From positions 1 through 35,438 of the IMG/VR virus record IMGVR_UViG_3300022816_000038: DNA of 35,438 nt. One strand, 5' to 3'. Positions within the stretch are counted from its first letter, which is position 1. Each line of letters starts with the position of its first letter. Of this stretch, positions 17,976 through 24,082 are shown in pieces. The notes beneath the pieces are model-generated. The model had not been told where the DNA came from. It did not search any database and worked only from the letters and a program-made list of their open reading frames with translations. This DNA comes from a virus. A program made the position numbers and the translations under genes.

Positions 17976-18145
17976 TCTTTGGGCACGGGGTTTTTCGTGA
18001 ATGGTTTGCCGCGCGGTTTTGGCGGCGGTGGTGGCGCTGATTTCCTGGCTTCGGCTGCTCGCGCGTCACAGACCACGCACAGCCCGCTATCGAACAGATA
18101 CCAGACATTCTCTCCGCAGCCGCCTTTTTCAGTTGGGCACCTCAT
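17972..18145 (-). CDS. Tiny zinc-ribbon protein upstream of terminase
   Basis: 57 residues from the ATG at 18145, chosen because it overlaps the upstream TGA by 4 bases and has GAGGA just upstream; a longer in-frame start at 18193 would overlap that gene by 52 bases. Two Cys pairs (MRCPTEKGGC and CVVC) probably bind zinc; the tail is a run of Pro and Lys. Role unknown. Confidence 0.65.
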   Translation of the reverse strand: MRCPTEKGGCGENVWYLFDSGLCVVCDARAAEARKSAPPPPPKPRGKPFTKNPVPKE

Positions 18146-18345
18146 GGCTTTATCCTCTTCAATTCCCTGAATGTATGCCCGCACGCCGGACAAACAACCG
18201 CTCTCTTCCTGAATGCCTTCATATACGTCGCTCGACTGCCACTGACCTTTGTTTTGGGCTTGGCCTGCGGCAAGACGGCGGGAACCTCTCCCGGCGATTC
18301 CGCCGGCTTCTCGCCGTGCTGCGCTTTCCAGATTGCGTCGATCAC
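18142..18345 (-). CDS. Small basic protein with CPACGH knuckle
   Basis: 67 residues, GTG start overlapping the upstream TGA (GTGA). The C-terminal part is basic with a single CPACGH knuckle (residues 52-57). It is one of three tiny coupled genes heading the late operon. It could be a small DNA-binding protein; nothing more can be supported. Confidence 0.6.
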   Translation of the reverse strand: MIDAIWKAQHGEKPAESPGEVPAVLPQAKPKTKVSGSRATYMKAFRKRAVVCPACGHTFRELKRIKP

Positions 18346-18509
18346 GTTTGCTCTGGCTGGTGATTTAACACAAACCCTCGCGTATGCGCAACACGGACAA
18401 CTTTCAGAAACTCGCGGACCTCGGCAAGTTGAGACTCCAATGATTCAATGTCCGTTGTCGCTTCAATCCCGATGTGTTCGATCAGCCGCTCCCTTTTATC
18501 TTGTTTCAT
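18342..18509 (-). CDS. First small gene of the late operon
   Basis: 55 residues, from ATG at 18509; charged and helical (ERLIEHIGIE, then SLESQLAEVREFLKVV), a likely short coiled coil. AGCAGG lies nearly against the start codon, so translation initiation may be poor, or the transcript may begin close by. The TGA overlaps the GTG of the next gene. It begins 5 bases downstream of the TACGTA palindrome cluster, so it is the first gene under that control region. Confidence 0.55.
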   Translation of the reverse strand: MKQDKRERLIEHIGIEATTDIESLESQLAEVREFLKVVRVAHTRGFVLNHQPEQT

Positions 18510-18513
18510 TCCT

Positions 18514-18576
18514 GCTACGTAACATCTGCTACGTAACGCGTCAAGCTGATTCTGTTACGTAACGCTGCTACGTAGC
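18514..18576. promoter_or_regulatory. Operator-like array: four TACGTA palindromes before the late operon
   Basis: Four copies of TACGTA occur within 63 bp, centred about 14, 26 and 13 bases apart. Two lie in perfect 10-bp palindromes (GTTACGTAAC at 18554-18563 and GCTACGTAGC at 18567-18576), two in near-perfect GCTACGTAAC (18514-18523, 18528-18537). They sit immediately upstream of the leftward late operon. Iterated palindromes in such a place are typical binding sites of a dimeric regulator. No obvious regulator gene was identified. Confidence 0.6.
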
Positions 18577-18677
18577 AAGGCCCGATTTGGGTGAAATTTC
18601 TCAGAAGGTGCATATCGGGGTCAAACCCCACCCACAGGCAGGGGCTACCGGGGCCGGGGCGGCTACCCTCTGGCCAG

Positions 18678-18718
18678 AGAAAAGAATGCTTAACTCCCTT
18701 GGCCTGCGCTTGTTAAGC
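18678..18718 (-). terminator. Candidate terminator of the 18809-19709 unit
   Basis: On the minus strand GCTTAAC (18718-18712) and GTTAAGC (18694-18688) form a perfect 7-bp stem with a 17-base loop, followed by ATTCTTTTCT. The stem is AT-rich and the loop long, so efficiency is uncertain. The intergenic stretch 18580-18808 also holds the 12-bp palindrome CTCTGGCCAGAG (18668-18679) and a GGGGT-CAA-ACCCC hairpin (18617-18629); I see no gene in it. Confidence 0.45.
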
Positions 18719-18808
18719 TAATAACATCAGACAATGGGTCTAGCATGAAGTCGGATTGTAACCGCCTCAGTACCAACGCTCCAGTATAGAGCGAGCGCGA
18801 TCCTATAA

Positions 18809-19330
18809 TTACTGGAGTGCTTCCGGCGAACTGCCAGAGTTGATTTGCACCGCTGCTTGCCCGGTCAAGATGTTCAGGGAAATGCTTCCCCCGGGACGGG
18901 TTGTGTCCCATGCAAGGAGTTGACTCGATCCGCCTACGAAGTTCTTAAATGCTTGATGCTGTTTGAGTAATGCGTTGCCCTTTTTCTTCAAAAGCTCTTC
19001 GCTAGCGTTCTCTGCCACCTCTGCCAGGTTGGATTTTATCTTGTCGGATCGCTCTTTTAGCTCGGTTGAGAGCACGTCTGCACCAGTTTGGACAACGTTC
19101 GGACTAGGGGTTTTGCCCTTGGATTCGTCAAGCCAACGTTCGCGGTAAGCACGTTTGTTTACACGCTCGACAAAGCGGTTGCGGTCCTCCGGGCTGATGA
19201 GAGTACCCGCAGCTCTGATTGCGGCGTCTCTGACTGATCCTAGAGCGATTGCGGCTGTCTTTAGACCAGACCAGTCTATGGCTTGAGGGTTACTTTTCAC
19301 GGATTTGGATAAGTTCGCACCGGCGTTCAT
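18809..19330 (-). CDS. Candidate terminase small subunit
   Basis: 173 residues, ATG overlapping the preceding TAA (TAATG). Residues 20-70 (IDWSGLKTAAIALGSVRDAAIRAAG, split as LKTAAIALG and VRDAAIRAAG, then RAYRERW) look like an N-terminal helix-turn-helix. Residues 85-130 are a charged coiled-coil region, and the end (HQAFKNFVGG, then SISLNILTGQAAVQIN) is the kind of beta tail seen in small terminases. Position two transcription steps upstream of terL agrees. A small terminase recognises the packaging site and loads the large subunit. It could instead be another regulator; the call is by pattern and position only. Confidence 0.45.
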   Translation of the reverse strand: MNAGANLSKSVKSNPQAIDWSGLKTAAIALGSVRDAAIRAAGTLISPEDRNRFVERVNKRAYRERWLDESKGKTPSPNVVQTGADVLSTELKERSDKIKSNLAEVAENASEELLKKKGNALLKQHQAFKNFVGGSSQLLAWDTTRPGGSISLNILTGQAAVQINSGSSPEALQ

Positions 19331-19491
19331 TACTGTGCGTTTCGGTTCAATCCCGGCTCGCGAGGTTGACCGCCATCAGGTTTGTTTAGGCTGGGTGCCA
19401 CTCTGATATGGCTTGAGTCTTTGGAGTGGTTGCGGACGTATCCTTGCCCCTTTATCCACTTGAATCCGCAGGTGGTGACAAGCTCGTTCAA
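19330..19491 (-). CDS. Small coupled gene, TTG start
   Basis: 53 residues. No ATG exists in this frame, but a TTG at 19491 overlaps the upstream TGA (TTGA) and has GGGGGAG 6 bases before it; the frame ends in a TAATG junction with the next gene. The product begins LNELVTTCGFKWIKGQGYVR and is soluble and basic. Two tight junctions and a strong ribosome site support a real gene. No family recognised. Confidence 0.6.
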   Translation of the reverse strand: MNELVTTCGFKWIKGQGYVRNHSKDSSHIRVAPSLNKPDGGQPREPGLNRNAQ

Positions 19492-19709
19492 TGGTTCTCC
19501 CCCTGAAACCGTGCCATCGACATTTCACGGCTCGTTTGCCGATCCTTGGCGCATTTTTGTAAGTTCCCACCGGCGCACATCGCCGCGCTGCTTCCATGCT
19601 TTTCGTGCGTCTTTACGGTGCTCGCGTTGGCGAGGATGCGCGCTTCTATCTTCGCCATGTCGCAAGGTGCGATCTCTGTCAGATCAGGGTTTTCTCGAAA
19701 ATATCTCAT
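19488..19709 (-). CDS. First gene of the small leftward unit
   Basis: 73 residues. AGGTG lies 9 bases before the ATG. The N-terminus is MRYFRENPDLTEI; the C-terminal half has two Cys (MCAGGN..KCAKDR) and many basic residues. Not recognised. It faces the rightward promoter at 19771, so 19710-19770 should hold its own promoter; only a weak TTGAGA box is visible on the minus strand (19758-19763). Confidence 0.55.
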   Translation of the reverse strand: MRYFRENPDLTEIAPCDMAKIEARILANASTVKTHEKHGSSAAMCAGGNLQKCAKDRQTSREMSMARFQGENH

Positions 19710-19770
19710 CTTGTAAACACCTGCGCTCGTGAGGGTAGCAAACTAAATGCATGTTGTCTCAATTTTTCTC

Positions 19771-19799
19771 TTGCCATATCCCAAACGCTTTGCTTTATT
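19771..19799 (+). promoter_or_regulatory. Promoter for the rightward block, apparently leaderless
   Basis: TTGCCA (19771-19776, 5 of 6 to the -35 consensus), a 17-base spacer, then TTTATT (19794-19799, 4 of 6 to the -10 box). The ATG of the next gene begins only 7 bases after the -10 box, where transcription itself should start, and no ribosome site is present. The mRNA would be leaderless. Confidence 0.5.
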
Positions 19800-19805
19800 G
19801 GTCGC

Positions 19806-20060
19806 ATGTTAAATACATCAACTAAAGCTGGCGAGCGAACGCAAAATTGGACAACTCCGTTTCATGGTGTTGAGCACCTTGGGGAATTCGGGACGGGTAC
19901 CTATTGGGCGACCGTAGAAGATCGCGGCTCGTTTACAACCTTGCTCCGCTGGTTTCCGGGCTGCCAATTTCACCCGCACAGCAGCACGCACGAAACTCTT
20001 GCCGAAGCAAAGCGAAATGGGCGGCGATGGGTTACGGCAGGAATCCTCAACAATATCTAA
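19806..20060 (+). CDS. First gene of the rightward accessory block
   Basis: 84 residues from the ATG at 19806; the open frame extends upstream, but the promoter position decides this start. The product is aromatic-rich (TGTYWATVED, then TTLLRWFPGC) with a C-terminal helix (HETLAEAKRNGRRW), soluble, one domain. No family recognised. It is followed by a 20-base gap and the next plus gene. Confidence 0.55.
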   Translation: MLNTSTKAGERTQNWTTPFHGVEHLGEFGTGTYWATVEDRGSFTTLLRWFPGCQFHPHSSTHETLAEAKRNGRRWVTAGILNNI

Positions 20061-20079
20061 CCTGAAAGGAAACAAGATC

Positions 20080-20424
20080 ATGAATAAATCACATATGGCT
20101 AACGCCAAAACCCCCGAAAGCGAAACGGCTACGGTCCCCGAACGACAGATGGAACTCGGCTCGTGGACAAGCGTCGAATACAGCGACGGCATCACTGAAA
20201 TAACGCGCTGCACTGGCGAAGCGGTCGCGTGGATTGAACCGGGCAAGTCTCAAAGCAAGGCGGAGAGGCGCGCTATTGCTCGCTTGATTGTCGCCGCACC
20301 TGAACTGCTGGCGGCGTGCAAAGCGTTCGAGGGATATTACTGCGGCGCACCAGATTCGCCTACTCGCGGCATGGCGCACGCATTCGAGATCGTCAAGGCG
20401 GCCATTGCTAAAGCTGTTAAATAA
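20080..20424 (+). CDS. Small phage protein with 'APELL' signature, copy 1
   Basis: 114 residues; AAAGGA precedes the ATG at 20080 by 9 bases. The C-terminal half has the segment ARLIVAAPELLAACKAFEG (68-86) and a second helix ending IVKAAIAKAVK. This 'A-x-LI-x-AAPELL-x-A-x-x' helix pair is widespread in small phage and prophage proteins of unknown role. A related gene lies at 21847-22245; both also share an ANAKTP stretch near the start. Function unknown. Confidence 0.75.
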   Translation: MNKSHMANAKTPESETATVPERQMELGSWTSVEYSDGITEITRCTGEAVAWIEPGKSQSKAERRAIARLIVAAPELLAACKAFEGYYCGAPDSPTRGMAHAFEIVKAAIAKAVK

Positions 20425-20425
20425 G

Positions 20426-20593
20426 GTGAATACCAAACCTAAAAACCCCGCAGCCGTTGCCCTTGGCAAGCTTGGCGGAGCGGTGAAGTCCGCTGCCAAG
20501 TCTGCCGCTTGCCGTGCCAATGGCCGTAAAGGTGGCCGTCCCAAGCTCAAGGTTGCCCCAGGATCGCTCACTGGAAGCTCTCCGCTGCCTTGA
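20426..20593 (+). CDS. Short basic GRKGGRP-type protein
   Basis: 55 residues, GTG start one base after the preceding TAA. The sequence has repeated AxxLGKLGGAVKS and RANGRKGGRPK, a well-known short basic pattern in bacterial and phage genomes, probably nucleic-acid binding. The 3' end overlaps a minus-strand gene by 26 bases (convergent). Role unknown. Confidence 0.55.
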   Translation: MNTKPKNPAAVALGKLGGAVKSAAKSAACRANGRKGGRPKLKVAPGSLTGSSPLP

Positions 20594-20756
20594 CCCGATC
20601 CTTGGCGCTAACCGACTTGAAGTTGCGTCTCTGCCGGCTGCTGGGCGCTCTTTTTGAAGCTGACGCAGGCGTCCCATGCCCCTTAGCTTGCGGCCCTGCT
20701 AGTGCGTCATCACGCTTCCCGAGCGCTCTGTCCCATGCTTTGCGTATCCAGCTCAT
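20568..20756 (-). CDS. Small basic protein (uncertain)
   Basis: 62 residues from the ATG at 20756 (MSWIRKAWDRALGKRD); an in-frame ATG at 20840 would overlap the upstream gene by 50 bases. No clear ribosome site. The tail is Ala/Ser/Lys-rich. It is third in a short minus-strand cassette embedded in the plus block. Could be a chance frame. Confidence 0.4.
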   Translation of the reverse strand: MSWIRKAWDRALGKRDDALAGPQAKGHGTPASASKRAPSSRQRRNFKSVSAKDRVKAAESFQ

Positions 20757-20790
20757 GTGAAGTGTTTTATGAATTGAATGGTGACGGGAG

Positions 20791-20982
20791 TTATTGAAAA
20801 TGCGGATTTCGTAAACTGCCATCGGCGTTCGTTTGCCCATGAGCTGGCAACGCGCTCCCTACGTCTTGCACGCTTCGCGTCATCGGATCAATCCAATGGC
20901 ACTTCGGACAATCGAGACGTTCGCCCATCACTGTGCCGCAATGAACGCAGGCTTGACCGGGAATTGATTGCCGAACGATCAC
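20791..20982 (-). CDS. Small zinc-ribbon protein
   Basis: 63 residues with GTG start at 20982 overlapping the preceding TGA (GTGA). A CVHCG...CPKCHW pair of knuckles (residues about 12-30) is a standard zinc ribbon. The start at 21072 in the same frame would overlap the membrane gene by 94 bases and is less likely. Unknown function. Confidence 0.55.
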   Translation of the reverse strand: MIVRQSIPGQACVHCGTVMGERLDCPKCHWIDPMTRSVQDVGSALPAHGQTNADGSLRNPHFQ

Positions 20983-21326
20983 AGGAAATTGGAGATTGCC
21001 CAAAGCAGCACGCAGATCGCCAAAATGACGGCGATAACCGTTTTCCCCGGCGCAGGGATTGGCGCGAACCATCGTTCAATGCACCAGATCAGCCCAGCCA
21101 CAATCGCCAGGATGATGATCGCGAATAGGACCGTAAGTAATAGCCCTTTCAATCCGCTGGAATCGCCCGTTGTTAAGATGCTGTTTTTGTACGCCAACAG
21201 AACAAGATTATCCATGCCCTTACGTTGGAGGATGGAGAGGGCTGTGTCAATCGGGTTCTTGCGTGTTTCGGGAAGGCGAAGCCCGGCGTCCATTACCCTA
21301 CGGCTGCATCGCTTATCGTGCGTCAT
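20979..21326 (-). CDS. Small two-helix membrane protein
   Basis: 115 residues from ATG at 21326, preceded by GAGAGCAG. Residues about 64-84 (LLLTVLFAIIILAIVAGLIW) and 96-114 (VIAVILAICVLLWAISNFL) are two strong transmembrane segments joined by a short loop with Glu-Arg-Trp. A start at the internal MDNLV would leave both helices. It could be a holin or an inner-membrane accessory protein; two-helix holins look like this, but no endolysin gene is nearby. Confidence 0.55.
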   Translation of the reverse strand: MTHDKRCSRRVMDAGLRLPETRKNPIDTALSILQRKGMDNLVLLAYKNSILTTGDSSGLKGLLLTVLFAIIILAIVAGLIWCIERWFAPIPAPGKTVIAVILAICVLLWAISNFL

Positions 21327-21439
21327 GTCACTGCTCTCGAATCTTGCAGGCAAGTCGCGTGCCAACTGATTCGTTGGGCTGAAAATATATATTCTTTTCT
21401 ATCTTGCCTCTAAGTTTCCAATATGTGAATCTCCTCTCC

Positions 21440-21641
21440 ATGCAAAACAAAACAGTTCAAGGTGGCGACCGGACGCGCGGAGTGTTGAACAGGGGGGCCG
21501 CAGGGATTCGTTAGCGAATCATGGGGAAAGACGGGCAGCAGCAATGAAGGCTACTCCTTCGCCTTTTCACCTGTGATCGGGGAAACGAAATGGTTCACAA
21601 CTTACGCCGAGGCCAAGGCAGCCTTTGACGCGGCAGTCTGA
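21440..21641 (+). pseudogene. Small gene split by a frameshift at a G6 run
   Basis: Frame one starts at ATG 21440 and stops at TAG 21512-21514 after 24 residues (MQNKTVQGGDRTRGVLNRG...). A second frame, without a start codon, runs from just after a TGA to TGA 21639-21641 and reads as good protein (SESWGKTGSSNEGYSFAF, then GETKWFTTYAEAKAAFDAAV). Skipping one G in the run GGGGGG at 21492-21497 joins them into one 66-residue product. It is a decayed gene, a programmed +1 shift, a phase-variable gene, or a sequencing error. Confidence 0.5.
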
Positions 21642-21645
21642 ATTT

Positions 21646-21816
21646 ATGACAATGACGCTAACCCAAATGGCCCGGATGGGCGGCAAGGCAAGAGCCAAAG
21701 CGTTGACCAAGGCAGAACGGGTCGAGATTGCCCGAAAGGCTGGCAGCGCTCCCAAGAAAGCACGCAAAGCTAAATCAGTCCGAGCACGGCGGAAGTCCGC
21801 TCCCGCCTCTTCTTAA
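21646..21816 (+). CDS. Short basic GGKARAKALT-type protein
   Basis: 56 residues from ATG 21646. The core MARMGGKARAKALTKAERVE followed by IARKAGSAPKK belongs to a common short basic pattern (GGKARAKALT..R.EIA.KA) found in many phages and bacteria, probably DNA-binding. The C-terminus is almost only Ala, Lys, Arg and Ser. The 30 bases after it contain the repeated word CCCTAAA. Confidence 0.6.
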   Translation: MTMTLTQMARMGGKARAKALTKAERVEIARKAGSAPKKARKAKSVRARRKSAPASS

Positions 21817-21846
21817 CCCTAAAACCCTAAAGAGAAAGACTGAAAT

Positions 21847-22245
21847 ATGACACCTCAAACACGAGCGTACCAAGCAATTCAAATCGCCGCTAACGCGAAA
21901 ACCCCTGACACCGCAAGGCCAAAGGAAACCGCACGACAGATGGGAGAAAATATGACTACAACCAAGACCAAAAACACGCCAGACATTCGCCGCGCAACCC
22001 ACGGCTTCAACGTTTACATTCACCCCGCGCTTGTTCAGGTGCATGTGAATGACGAAGATGAGGCCGAAGGAGAGCGACTAGCCAATCTGATCGCAGCCGC
22101 GCCGGAACTGCTGGACATCGCCAAGGCGCTCAACGTGATGGGCGAGCACATCGAAATCTCTCAGGGTTTGCGGCTCGACCAAATCTTCGCGGCCAACTTC
22201 AAGGCGTTGCGATCCGTCATCGCCAAAGCTGAAGGGCAGCCATGA
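21847..22245 (+). CDS. Small phage protein with 'APELL' signature, copy 2
   Basis: 132 residues from ATG 21847 (AGAGAAAG upstream); a second in-frame ATG at 21952 has an even better GGGAG site, so a 97-residue form is possible. Residues about 78-92 read LANLIAAAPELLDIAK, matching the copy at 20080-20424, and the end (RSVIAKAEGQP) is the same kind of helix. The TGA overlaps the next ATG. Function unknown. Confidence 0.72.
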   Translation: MTPQTRAYQAIQIAANAKTPDTARPKETARQMGENMTTTKTKNTPDIRRATHGFNVYIHPALVQVHVNDEDEAEGERLANLIAAAPELLDIAKALNVMGEHIEISQGLRLDQIFAANFKALRSVIAKAEGQP

Positions 22246-22571
22246 AGCCCAAACTAATTGGAATAGCCGCTGTACTGGACGACATCATGGACAGATTTAA
22301 ACCCCGTATTTTAGGAGAAAAAGAAGCCCAACAACTAACACCCGCTGGTTCCACAGATGAACCGCAAACACAAAAACAAATGAGCATAGCAACCACCGCA
22401 GTCAGCGCACATATCAAAATCAGCGCCAAGCGCAATGTCGAAATCACAGAGGATCAATGGGATGATCTAGCCGAAGCTCTCGAAATGTCCGACTTTGATC
22501 GGGCAATCCAAAACGAACTCGACGCATCCCTGAGAAATCTAATCGACATCGACATCACATTTGGCGGCTAA
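22242..22571 (+). CDS. Accessory protein
   Basis: 109 residues, ATG overlapping the previous stop (ATGA). Two parts: an N-terminal helical region with a Gln/Thr-rich linker, and an acidic C-terminal half (EITEDQWDDLAEALEMSDFD). An internal ATG at the linker (SIATTAVSAH) could give a shorter form. Not recognised. Confidence 0.6.
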   Translation: MKPKLIGIAAVLDDIMDRFKPRILGEKEAQQLTPAGSTDEPQTQKQMSIATTAVSAHIKISAKRNVEITEDQWDDLAEALEMSDFDRAIQNELDASLRNLIDIDITFGG

Positions 22572-22595
22572 CGCCTCCCCGTAAAACCCAAATCC

Positions 22596-22871
22596 ATGAA
22601 CACCACCATATTTCACGACCACGACGGACTGCCCCGCGCCCAGAGGGCCAAGATTGACCGCATTTTGGCTGCCCGCCACTCTGAGCCATGGAAGCAGGAA
22701 AAACGATTCCTGGGCCATCTGTGGCTCGTTCTAGTCATGTTCCTGTGCTGGGTGATATTCTGGGCAGGGATGAATTACGGAATCTCTAAACATTGGTCTC
22801 CGGGTACTGAGCTTTATACCAGATTGCCTGCTTTGGACCGGCAACGCCCGAGCCTAACGGTGCTGCCGTAG
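22596..22871 (+). CDS. Small membrane protein
   Basis: 91 residues. One transmembrane segment (about residues 44-62, LWLVLVMFLCWVIFWAGMNY), with a basic N-terminal cytoplasmic part. No good ribosome site. Its last 28 codons overlap a leftward ORF, so either the tail here or that ORF is suspect. Last gene of the rightward block. Confidence 0.5.
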   Translation: MNTTIFHDHDGLPRAQRAKIDRILAARHSEPWKQEKRFLGHLWLVLVMFLCWVIFWAGMNYGISKHWSPGTELYTRLPALDRQRPSLTVLP

Positions 22872-22929
22872 CCCATGCTATTGCAGCGGACTCTTCTGCG
22901 GCTCTCTTGTATTCCTCTCGAAGAATCAT
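22786..22929 (-). CDS. Very small leftward protein at the convergence point
   Basis: 47 residues, ATG overlapping the preceding TGA (ATGA). The sequence begins MILREEYKRAAEESAAIAWA and is natural-looking for a soluble helix. It overlaps 86 bases of the convergent membrane gene. It is the last gene of the long leftward early region. Confidence 0.45.
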   Translation of the reverse strand: MILREEYKRAAEESAAIAWATAAPLGSGVAGPKQAIWYKAQYPETNV

Positions 22930-22997
22930 GGAGACGGATTTGGGTAGCTGGCGCGGCGCACAATATTCCAGAACTGCGGACGTTTCTCGTGCGTCAT
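22926..22997 (-). CDS. Mini-ORF beginning MTHEKR
   Basis: 23 residues with an ATG that overlaps the TGA of the methyltransferase-tail frame and a TGA that overlaps the next ATG. The opening MTH[ED]-x recurs in this phage (MTHDKRC at 21326, MTHDEK at 24405, MTHEKE at 32929), suggesting a shared start module. An in-frame ATG 15 bases upstream exists. Short and unproven. Confidence 0.35.
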   Translation of the reverse strand: MTHEKRPQFWNIVRRASYPNPSP

Positions 22998-23146
22998 GCT
23001 AGCGTTTCCCATGCGAGCTTGACCACACTTGGAATCTGTCCATTTCCAACGGCTCTTTCCCGCTCCACCCTATCGGCCAATCTGACTCTCCGTTCCGTCA
23101 ACCCGCCCCGAGCCTTTGCAAATCGGACAGTCGGCTCGCGGCTCAC
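22994..23146 (-). pseudogene. Remnant of a DNA methyltransferase C-terminus (cytosine-5 type)
   Basis: In the frame one base off the gene at 23070-23408, the segment ADRVERERAVGNGQIPSVV followed by KLAWETLA and a stop reads like the C-terminus of phage cytosine-5 methyltransferases, where a GN-x-Q-[VI]P motif (motif X) closes the catalytic domain. The catalytic PC and other motifs are absent. Its TGA overlaps the ATG of the following mini-gene, as a real gene end would. A GTG at 23146 is in frame but may never be used. Best read as the leftover end of a gene whose middle was deleted. Confidence 0.5.
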
Positions 23147-23408
23147 CGACGTGGTTTGGAGTGCCTGCTTGTGAGCCTGCTTGTGAGCCTGCTAAAGTCG
23201 AACTGTCGTGCTGGATTCGATGCTTCCGGCAAGAGCAAAATCCGTAATCGCGCAATCCCCAATACGGCGGGGAAGTGACGCAGCATTGCACGGACTCATC
23301 GGGAAGAGTCGCAAGTTGCGTCAGTGCGTCTCCGGTGAGAATCGAGAGAAGCTGTGTCTGTCCTGAAACGGTGTTGGCTGCCACGTCTCTGGTTTCCTCC
23401 AAATCCAT
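23070..23408 (-). pseudogene. Truncated amino-methyltransferase N-terminus (TSPPY motif)
   Basis: 112 residues. Residues 24-57 (LTGDALTQLATLPDESV, then CCVTSPPYWGLRDYG) are the start of a beta-class N4-cytosine/N6-adenine DNA methyltransferase, with the catalytic TSPPY motif (45-49). A Cys-rich insert follows (CSC at 58-60, CPIC at 94-97), with a small GSQA repeat. The frame ends at TAG just after GTESQIG, where complete homologues continue with the target-recognition and SAM-binding parts. Those parts are missing, so activity is unlikely. The ATG is coupled to the preceding gene (TAAATG). A full-length gene would be 250-400 residues. Confidence 0.75.
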
Positions 23409-23639
23409 TTACCCTCTCACTACTTCTAACTCCGTCCTCTTCCTGACAATGGAGGCGGCAACGTAATAATCCGCCAGTGTCTCCGTCCTAATCGAGATCG
23501 TGTGCGGCCTCATTATCACGGTGCAGCGCAGGCCGGGGCAGGAATCTTCGATGAGGTTCTGACAGGATTGATATTCATGGACGCCTTGGTCTCGCGTCGA
23601 GTCTCCCTGAATCATCTTGAATTGATTGCGACCACTCAT
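23409..23639 (-). CDS. Small early protein
   Basis: 76 residues, ATG overlapping the preceding HNH stop (ATGA). Contains three Cys (SCQNLIEDSCPGLRC) and a strand-rich C-terminus. Not recognised. It is coupled to the methyltransferase remnant downstream. Confidence 0.6.
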   Translation of the reverse strand: MSGRNQFKMIQGDSTRDQGVHEYQSCQNLIEDSCPGLRCTVIMRPHTISIRTETLADYYVAASIVRKRTELEVVRG

Positions 23640-24082
23640 GCGCCCTCCTGTTCTGGCAGGACTTCAGATAGCCGCGCTATTGTGGTGCGAATGGTTCTTT
23701 CGCAGGCACCATGCTTGGCGGCTAATGTTGGGTAAGTTTCGCCCGCTATATGCTCATCACGGATCACTGCCGCTTGCTGCATGGAAAAGATGCGCTTCCG
23801 TCTCCCCTTGCGCACCATGTCCCGCATGTTTTCGGCGTGCGTGCCCAACACTAAATGCCTGGGATTTACGCACAGTGGAGTGTCGCAAGTGTGCATTACC
23901 TCGATTCCTTCTGGCGCGGGGCCGTTGAAAAGAATGAACGCCACTCGGTGCGCATTCGCCTTTCTACCGTTCAATCTCATCGTTCCATAATTGCAGTCTC
24001 CGACCGCGCCCTCCCATAACCAACAGCCCGAAAATGGTTCTGGCAGGAATTTCTCCATGAATCTTGTGAGTGTGGATTTCAT
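23636..24082 (-). CDS. HNH endonuclease with C-terminal helix-turn-helix
   Basis: 148 residues from ATG 24082, which overlaps the preceding TGA; a much longer in-frame start would overlap that gene by 255 bases. The HNH_3-type core runs from GCWLWEG (19-25) through NAHRVAF (43-49), EVMHTCDTPLCVNPRHLVLG (61-80) and THAENMRDM. His64, the Cys pair 66/71, Asn73 and His76 are the expected core residues. The tail (residues 98-145, AAVIRDEHIAG...LAAKHGACERTIR) is a helix-turn-helix, as in many free-standing homing endonucleases. Likely a selfish element in the early region. Confidence 0.85.
   Translation of the reverse strand: MKSTLTRFMEKFLPEPFSGCWLWEGAVGDCNYGTMRLNGRKANAHRVAFILFNGPAPEGIEVMHTCDTPLCVNPRHLVLGTHAENMRDMVRKGRRKRIFSMQQAAVIRDEHIAGETYPTLAAKHGACERTIRTTIARLSEVLPEQEGA

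Noticed and set aside
17292-18170. Long plus-strand frame over terminase
   Set aside because: Opposite to a gene with clear catalytic motifs; composition is of a shadow.
18617-18629. GGGGT-CAA-ACCCC hairpin as a terminator
   Set aside because: No T-run on either strand and the loop is only 3 bases; noted only.
18719-18808. tRNA-like words (GGTTACAATCC) in the gap after the small-terminase candidate
   Set aside because: No matching acceptor stem or anticodon arm, and the T-loop lacks the consensus TTC; not a tRNA.
23156-23193. Short GTGAGCCTGCTT tandem repeat as a regulatory site
   Set aside because: It lies inside the methyltransferase remnant and just encodes GSQAGSQAG; simple slippage repeat.
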